64,000 nt of DNA from Streptomyces actuosus (GTDB lineage: Bacteria; Actinomycetota; Actinomycetes; Streptomycetales; Streptomycetaceae), in the NCBI RefSeq assembly GCF_016921115.1, contig NZ_JAFFZS010000036.1, forward strand, positions 1 through 64,000, given 5' to 3'. This document shows positions 59,341 to 64,000 of the stretch, piece by piece (position 1 is the stretch's first letter; each line of letters opens with the position of its first letter). A program made the position numbers and the translations under genes. Under the pieces are notes generated by a model that did no database searches, had not been told where the DNA came from, and saw only the letters and a list, made by a program, of their open reading frames with translations.

Positions 59341-60477
59341 TCAGCGCCCGTTGAACGCGTCCTTCAGCCGGGAGAACAGCCCCTGCTGACCTGGCTGGAA
59401 CTGCCCCGTGGGCCGCTCCTCACCCCGCAGTTTCGCCAGCTCGCGCAGCAGCCGCTCCTGCTCCGGGTCGAGCTTGTTGGGGGTCTGCACCTCGACGTGG
59501 ACGATCAGGTCGCCCCGGCCGCCGCCGCGCAGATGGGTCACACCCCGGTTGTGCAGCGGGATGGACTGACCCGACTGGGTGCCGGGCCGGATGTCGACCT
59601 CCTCCAGCCCGTCGAGCGTCTCCAGCGGCACCTTGGTGCCGAGCGACGCCGCGGTCATCGGGATCGTCACCGTGCAGTGCAGATCGTCGCCGCGGCGCTG
59701 GAACACCGCGTGCGGCAACTCGTGGATCTCGACGTACAGATCACCGGCGGGGCCGCCGCCCGGGCCCACCTCGCCCTCGCCCGCGAGCTGGATCCGCGTG
59801 CCGTTGTCGACACCGGCCGGGATCTTCACGGTCAGCGTCCGCCGCGACCGCACCCGTCCGTCGCCGGCGCACTCCGGGCACGGCGTGGGCACCACGGTGC
59901 CGAAGCCCTGGCACTGCGGGCACGGCCGCGAGGTCATGACCTGGCCCAGGAAGGACCGGGTGACCTGGGAGACCTCGCCTCGGCCGCGGCACATGTCGCA
60001 GGTCTGGGGGGAGGTGCCCGGTGCCGCGCCCTCCCCGCTGCAGGTCGAGCAGACGATCGCCGTGTCGACCTGAATGTCCTTGGTGGTGCCGAAGGCGGCC
60101 TCGTCCAGCTCGATCTCGATGCGGATCATCGCATCCTGGCCGCGCCGGGTCCGCGAGCGCGGGCCCCGCTGGGACGCCGTGCCGAAGAAGGCGTCCATGA
60201 TGTCGGAGAAGTTGCCGAAGCCGCCGGCCCCGAAGCCGCCCGCACCGGCACCGCCGGCCTGCGAGAGCGGATCGCCGCCGAGGTCGTAGACCTGCTTCTT
60301 CTGCGGGTCCGACAACACCTCGTAGGCGGCGTTGATCTCCTTGAACCGCTCCTGGGTCTTCGGATCCGGATTGACGTCCGGGTGCAGCTCGCGCGCGAGC
60401 CGCCGGAAGGCCTTCTTGATCTCTTCCTGCGACGCATCGCGGCGCACGCCGAGTACGGCGTAGTAGTCCGTGGCCAC
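59341..60477 (-). CDS. dnaJ: Chaperone DnaJ
   Basis: 378 residues. J domain with HPD (ARELHPDVNPD), a Gly/Phe stretch (GAGGFGAGGFGNF), then four zinc repeats: CSTCSGEG, CDMCRGRG, CPQCQGFG and CPECAGDG. The C-terminal substrate-binding domain follows. It stimulates DnaK ATPase. The GTG start directly follows the hrcA stop codon (TAA-GTG), so the two are co-translated. This hrcA-linked copy corresponds to the dnaJ2 type of streptomycetes. Confidence 0.96.
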   Translation of the reverse strand: MATDYYAVLGVRRDASQEEIKKAFRRLARELHPDVNPDPKTQERFKEINAAYEVLSDPQKKQVYDLGGDPLSQAGGAGAGGFGAGGFGNFSDIMDAFFGTASQRGPRSRTRRGQDAMIRIEIELDEAAFGTTKDIQVDTAIVCSTCSGEGAAPGTSPQTCDMCRGRGEVSQVTRSFLGQVMTSRPCPQCQGFGTVVPTPCPECAGDGRVRSRRTLTVKIPAGVDNGTRIQLAGEGEVGPGGGPAGDLYVEIHELPHAVFQRRGDDLHCTVTIPMTAASLGTKVPLETLDGLEEVDIRPGTQSGQSIPLHNRGVTHLRGGGRGDLIVHVEVQTPNKLDPEQERLLRELAKLRGEERPTGQFQPGQQGLFSRLKDAFNGR

Positions 60478-61494
60478 TTACGACTCCGCCAGGATCTGTC
60501 CGACGTACCGTGCCACTGCGCGTACCGCTCCCATCGTTCCCGGGTAGTCCATGCGGGTCGGTCCGACCACGCCGAGCTTGGCAACCGCCTCGCCGCCCGA
60601 ACCGTAACCGACCGACACGACGGACGTGGAGTTGAGTCCTTCGTGGGCGTTCTCGTGACCGATACGGACGGTCACGCCCGGATCCTGGGCCTCGCCGAGC
60701 AGCTTCAGGAGGACGACCTGCTCCTCCAGTGCCTCCAGCACGGGCCGGATCGTGAGGGGGAAGTCATGTGCGAAGCGGGTGAGATTGGCGGTGCCGCCGA
60801 TCATCAACCGCTCCTCGTTCTCCTCGACGAGCGTCTCCAGCAGGGTGGAGAGCACTGTGCAAACCGTACCTCGGTCCTCGGCCTCGAAGCCGTCCGGCAG
60901 GTCCTCCACCAGTCTCGGCACGTCGGTGAACCTGCGGCCCGCGACCCTGCTGTTGAGCCGGGCTCTGAGGTCCGCCAGGGACGCCTCGCCGAACGGCACC
61001 GGGCAGTCGACCACCCGCTGCTCGACCCGCCCGGTGTCGGTGATCAGCACCAGCATCACCCGCGCGGGGGCGAGTGCCAGCAGTTCGACGTGCCGCACGG
61101 TCGACCGGGTCAGGGACGGGTACTGCACGACGGCGACCTGCCGGGTGAGCTGCGCGAGCAGCCGCACCGTGCGGGCCACGACGTCGTCGAGGTCGACGGC
61201 GCCCTCCAGGAAGTTCTGGATGGCGCGGCGCTCCGGCGGGCTCATCGGCTTGACGCCGGCGAGCTTGTCGACGAACAGCCGGTAGCCCTTGTCGGTGGGG
61301 ATGCGCCCGGCACTTGTGTGCGGCTGGGCGATGAACCCCTCCTCCTCCAGGGCCGCCATGTCGTTGCGGACCGTGGCCGGAGAGACGCCGAGGCTGTGCC
61401 GCTCGGTCAGCGCCTTGGAGCCCACCGGCTCCTCGGTGCCCACGTAGTCCTGGACGATGGCGCGCAGCACCTGGAGCCTGCGTTCACTCAGCAC
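60478..61494 (-). CDS. hrcA: Heat-shock repressor HrcA
   Basis: 338 residues, exactly the size I remember for S. coelicolor HrcA. The winged helix contains LGVSPATVRNDMAALEEEGFIAQPHTSAGRIPTDKGYR. The rest is the HrcA GAF-like domain (HENAHEGLNSTSVVSVGYG, RMDYPGTMGAVRAVARYVGQIL). GTG at 61494 follows GGAGGTG by 6 bases. It represses groES/groEL genes by binding CIRCE and needs GroEL for activity. A CIRCE-like repeat lies upstream of this gene, implying autoregulation together with dnaJ. Confidence 0.97.
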   Translation of the reverse strand: MLSERRLQVLRAIVQDYVGTEEPVGSKALTERHSLGVSPATVRNDMAALEEEGFIAQPHTSAGRIPTDKGYRLFVDKLAGVKPMSPPERRAIQNFLEGAVDLDDVVARTVRLLAQLTRQVAVVQYPSLTRSTVRHVELLALAPARVMLVLITDTGRVEQRVVDCPVPFGEASLADLRARLNSRVAGRRFTDVPRLVEDLPDGFEAEDRGTVCTVLSTLLETLVEENEERLMIGGTANLTRFAHDFPLTIRPVLEALEEQVVLLKLLGEAQDPGVTVRIGHENAHEGLNSTSVVSVGYGSGGEAVAKLGVVGPTRMDYPGTMGAVRAVARYVGQILAES

Positions 61495-61554
61495 CGCGCT
61501 CACCTCCACAAGTCCGTGTCCCGACGACATGTCCGCCACTGGGTCTGCCACCGC

Positions 61555-61581
61555 CTGGCACTCTGTGTGCCCGAGTGCCAG
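61555..61581. promoter_or_regulatory. CIRCE-like HrcA operator
   Basis: CTGGCACTC and GAGTGCCAG are perfect 9-base arms with a 9-base spacer. This matches the standard CIRCE form (TTAGCACTC-N9-GAGTGCTAA) apart from two outer positions in each arm. It is 60 bases upstream of hrcA. Confidence 0.88.
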
Positions 61582-61688
61582 ACTTCCCCGGCCCAGTGTA
61601 CGGCGGTGGGGTGCACCGCGGGCAAGGTCGGTCCTCCCGCGCACGGTCGTGGGGCCCGGTCCGCGGAGAACCTTTCCGGTCACAGCAC

Positions 61689-61694
61689 TAGCGT
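61689..61694 (+). promoter_or_regulatory. -10 element of the MBL-fold gene
   Basis: TAGCGT lies 6 bases before the ATG at 61701, with no ribosome binding site between. A leaderless transcript is likely. Confidence 0.5.
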
Positions 61695-61700
61695 CGCGGT

Positions 61701-62432
61701 ATGACGGTGACTTGGGAAGAGCTGGAGTGGGAGCGGCTGGCCACGGGGGTCGGCCGGTGCCGGCTGCCGGTGTGGGACTGCACGACGGGGCTGGTGGTGG
61801 GCGGCGGGACGGCGCTGCTGATCGACGCCGGGGCGAGCATCGCGGAGGGCGCCCGGCTGCGCGCGCAGGCGGAGAGGCTGGCCGGGCACCGTGTGACCCA
61901 TCTCGCGCTCACCCACCCCCACTTCGATCACGTGTTCGGTGCGGCGGCGTTCGCGGGCGCCGAGGTCTACGGCGCGGTCGGTGCGGACACGCTGCTGGCC
62001 CGTGCCCGGAACCGCGAGGAGTTGCGCGCGGACGCCGTGCGCAACGGCCTGGACGCCCCCGCGGCGCAGGAGGCCGTGGACGCGCTGGCGCCGGTGGGGC
62101 ACGTGGTCTCGGGCGAATGGACGCTCGACCTGGGCGGCGGCCGGCAGGTGCTGCTGGCCAACGTGGGCCCCGGACACACGGCGCACGATCTGGCCGTGCT
62201 CGTCCCCGGCGACCCGGAGGTGGTCTTCTGCGGCGACCTGGTCGAGGAATCGGGTGAGCCGCAGGCCGGCCCGGACGCGGTGCCGTCCCGCTGGCCCGAC
62301 GCCCTGGACCGCCTTCTGTCGCTCGGCGGCGAGGACGCGGTGTACGTGCCCGGTCACGGCGCGGTGGTCGACGCCGTGTTCGTACGCGGGCAGCGGGACG
62401 CACTGGCGGCCCGCTTCGGCGTGTCGCGGTGA
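61701..62432 (+). CDS. MBL-fold metallo-hydrolase
   Basis: 243 residues. Metal ligands are in LTHPHFDHVFG, then GPGHTAHDLAV, FCGDLVE and YVPGHGAVVD, the order of beta-lactamase-fold hydrolases. The group is near the glyoxalase II/hydroxyacylglutathione branch; the substrate is not identifiable. It is divergent from hrcA. DUF3097 follows on the same strand after 42 bases but with its own -10. Confidence 0.9.
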   Translation: MTVTWEELEWERLATGVGRCRLPVWDCTTGLVVGGGTALLIDAGASIAEGARLRAQAERLAGHRVTHLALTHPHFDHVFGAAAFAGAEVYGAVGADTLLARARNREELRADAVRNGLDAPAAQEAVDALAPVGHVVSGEWTLDLGGGRQVLLANVGPGHTAHDLAVLVPGDPEVVFCGDLVEESGEPQAGPDAVPSRWPDALDRLLSLGGEDAVYVPGHGAVVDAVFVRGQRDALAARFGVSR

Positions 62433-62461
62433 TCGTGGCCGCCGCGGCCCGCCACTTCTCC

Positions 62462-62467
62462 TATCGT
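62462..62467 (+). promoter_or_regulatory. -10 element of the DUF3097 gene
   Basis: TATCGT lies 7 bases before the ATG at 62475, in the 42-base gap after the MBL gene. The leaderless pattern supports ATG 62475 over the in-frame GTG at 62469. Confidence 0.5.
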
Positions 62468-62474
62468 CGTGCGA

Positions 62475-63281
62475 ATGCGCCAGTACTCCGCCGACCTGAC
62501 CCCGCCGTGGAAGAAGCCGAAGCAGGTTGCCGAGGTCCCGGCGGAGCCCGGCCTGGTGGTGGAGGAGCCCGGCACCGGGTTCTGCGGCGCGGTGATCCGC
62601 TGCGAGGCGGGCACGGTCACCCTGGAGGACCGCTTCGGCAAGCACCGGGTGTTCCCGCTGCGGCCACGGGGCTTCCTGCTGGAGGGGCGGGTGGTCACAC
62701 TCGTGCGGCCGTCGTCCGCCACACCGGCGCGCCCCTCCCGCACCGCTTCTGGGTCGGTCGCCGTGCCCGCCGCCCGGGCGCGCGTGGCCCGGGCGGGACG
62801 GATCTACGTGGAGGGGCGGCACGACGCCGAGCTGGTCGAGAAGGTGTGGGGCGACGACCTGCGCATCGAGGGCGTGGTGGTGGAGTACCTGGAGGGCGTC
62901 GACGACCTGCCGTCGGTCGTGGAGGCCTTCGCCCCCGGTCCGGACGCCCGTCTGGGCGTCCTGGTGGACCATCTCGTCCCCGGCACGAAGGAGTGGCGCA
63001 TCGCCGAGTCGGTGACCGGTGAGCACGCCCTGGTCGTGGGGCACCCCTACGTCGACGTCTGGCAGGCCGTGAAGCCGTCGTCCCTGGGCATCCCGGCGTG
63101 GCCGGCGGTCCCGCACGGCCAGGACTGGAAGACGGGGGTGTGCCGGGCGCTGGGCTGGCCGGCGGAGAACACCGGGGCGGTGTGGCAGGCGATCCTGAAG
63201 CGGGTGGGGTCGTACAAGGACCTGGAGCCCGAGCTGCTGGGGTGCGTCGAGCGTCTCATCGACCACGTGACCGCGCCCTGA
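62475..63281 (+). CDS. DUF3097-family protein
   Basis: 268 residues, an actinobacterial conserved protein of unknown function. Family-like stretches are YSADLTPPWKKPKQ at the start, VEGRHDAELVEKVWGDDLR, LGVLVDHLVPGTKEWRIA and HPYVDVWQAVKP. The EGRHDAELVEKVWGDDL and DHLVPGTKE parts recall Toprim-like acidic motifs, a weak similarity. No membrane segment. It lies between the MBL gene and the convergent hemW, an order I associate with streptomycetes. Confidence 0.88.
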   Translation: MRQYSADLTPPWKKPKQVAEVPAEPGLVVEEPGTGFCGAVIRCEAGTVTLEDRFGKHRVFPLRPRGFLLEGRVVTLVRPSSATPARPSRTASGSVAVPAARARVARAGRIYVEGRHDAELVEKVWGDDLRIEGVVVEYLEGVDDLPSVVEAFAPGPDARLGVLVDHLVPGTKEWRIAESVTGEHALVVGHPYVDVWQAVKPSSLGIPAWPAVPHGQDWKTGVCRALGWPAENTGAVWQAILKRVGSYKDLEPELLGCVERLIDHVTAP

Positions 63282-63469
63282 GGCCCGTCCTGTACCGGCG
63301 GGGGCCCGGAACCGGTGGACGGGCTCCCGCGGCGCGGAGCGGCCGTCCGGGGGGGGCGGGACCGGCTCCCCTCCGGCCGTCAGGACGGCTCCCGCGGGCC
63401 CGGAGAGGCCCACCGGCCGCCCCCTCGCTCTCGGGCCGGCCGGCCGTCCCCGTCCACGGGGGCGGGTGC

Positions 63470-64000
63470 TCAGTCCACCAGGTCCCTGACGACGGCGTCC
63501 GCCAGCAGCCGCCCGCGCAGGGTGAGCACGGCCCGCCCGTCCTGATAGGGGCCACCCTCCAGCAGGCCGTCCGCCAGCGCGCGCCGGGACGCCGCGAGGC
63601 CCGCCTCCCGCAGCAGCTCCAGCGGCACGCCCTCCCGCAGTCGCAGCTCCAGCAGGATGCGCTCGACCCGCCGGTCCTCGTCCGACAGGACCTCGCGCCC
63701 GGCGCCCGGTGAGCGGCCGGAGGCGAGGGCCGCCGCGTACGCCCCCGGGTGCTTGACGTTCCACCAGCGCACCCCCCCGACGTGGCTGTGCGCCCCCGGG
63801 CCCGCGCCCCACCAGTCGGCGCCGCGCCAGTACAGCTCGTTGTGCAGGCAGCGGCCGTCCGGGGAAGTGGCCCAGTTGGACACCTCGTACCAGGTGTAGC
63901 CCGCCGTCGACAGGGTGTCCTCGGCGATCAGGTAGCGGTCGGCGTGCGCGTCGTCGTCGGTGGCCGGGATCTCGCCGCGGCGGATGCGGCGGGCGAGCTG
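63470..64000 (-). CDS. hemW: HemW, coproporphyrinogen III oxidase-like radical SAM protein (3' part)
   Basis: The last 176 codons are in the window; the frame is open to the edge, so the radical SAM cysteine motif is outside. Visible signatures are HADRYLIAEDTLSTAGYTWYEVSNWA, then HNELYWRGADWWGAGPGAHSHVGGVRWWN and the C-terminal HemW domain (ERILLELRLREGV). HemW proteins act as heme chaperones rather than true coproporphyrinogen oxidases in the cases studied. It is convergent with DUF3097 across 188 bases, which contain GC-rich inverted repeats but no clear terminator. It is near hrcA-dnaJ, as in related genomes. Confidence 0.93.
   Translation of the reverse strand, partial: QLARRIRRGEIPATDDDAHADRYLIAEDTLSTAGYTWYEVSNWATSPDGRCLHNELYWRGADWWGAGPGAHSHVGGVRWWNVKHPGAYAAALASGRSPGAGREVLSDEDRRVERILLELRLREGVPLELLREAGLAASRRALADGLLEGGPYQDGRAVLTLRGRLLADAVVRDLVD

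Overview
The window is a high-GC, Streptomyces-like chromosomal segment. Evidence is the GC-rich third codon positions, many GTG starts, tight convergent and divergent gene packing, long GC-rich stem-loops between convergent genes, and gene strings I recognise from Streptomyces chromosomes: znuACB-zur, uppS-recO, phoH-ybeY-CBS protein-era, and hrcA-dnaJ-rsmE. It holds about 55 plausible protein genes. I saw no rRNA, tRNA, CRISPR array or prophage.

Region by region. (1) 1-4640 is an insertion-sequence scar: the tail of an IS1182-type transposase, a broken cation/proton antiporter, a complete IS630-type element with inverted repeats, and a large gene cut at its 5' end by that element, followed by a one-span membrane protein. 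(2) 4884-16460 holds ppdK, a ROK repressor divergent from two glycoside-processing enzymes (the first carries an in-frame TTA codon), an LTA-synthase-like membrane sulfatase and a tRNA-dihydrouridine synthase. (3) 16554-23952 is an accessory block: two MFS exporters, an XRE regulator, a small zinc-finger protein, an aldo/keto reductase with its TetR regulator, and a secreted FG-GAP protein. (4) 24242-30679 is core: glyS, the zinc-regulated znuA-znuC-znuB-zur operon, uppS and recO. (5) 31114-38429 holds an ECF sigma factor with a membrane partner, a TerB-like protein, leuA with a leader peptide containing four leucine codons, an M4 protease with an emfourin-type inhibitor, and a GH1 glucosidase. 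(6) 38560-47154 is the era to phoH cluster, interrupted by amtB-glnB and by an epimerase/TetR pair. (7) 47278-64000 holds a PfkB kinase, MFS transporter, purine deaminase, rnz, HIT, a tricorn-type protease, a VOC protein, nitronate monooxygenase-rsmE, hrcA-dnaJ under a CIRCE element, an MBL protein, a DUF3097 protein and the 3' part of hemW.

Regulatory logic is unusually readable. Two Zur-like boxes cover the znuA promoter. A CIRCE repeat lies upstream of hrcA. The leuA leader encodes four consecutive leucines. Palindromic operators sit beside the TetR and XRE genes. At least seven genes have a TANNNT-like -10 element only 6-7 bases before the start codon, which suggests leaderless transcripts. 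Two copies of a 14-base palindrome flank a hairpin between ppdK and the ROK gene, with no assigned regulator.
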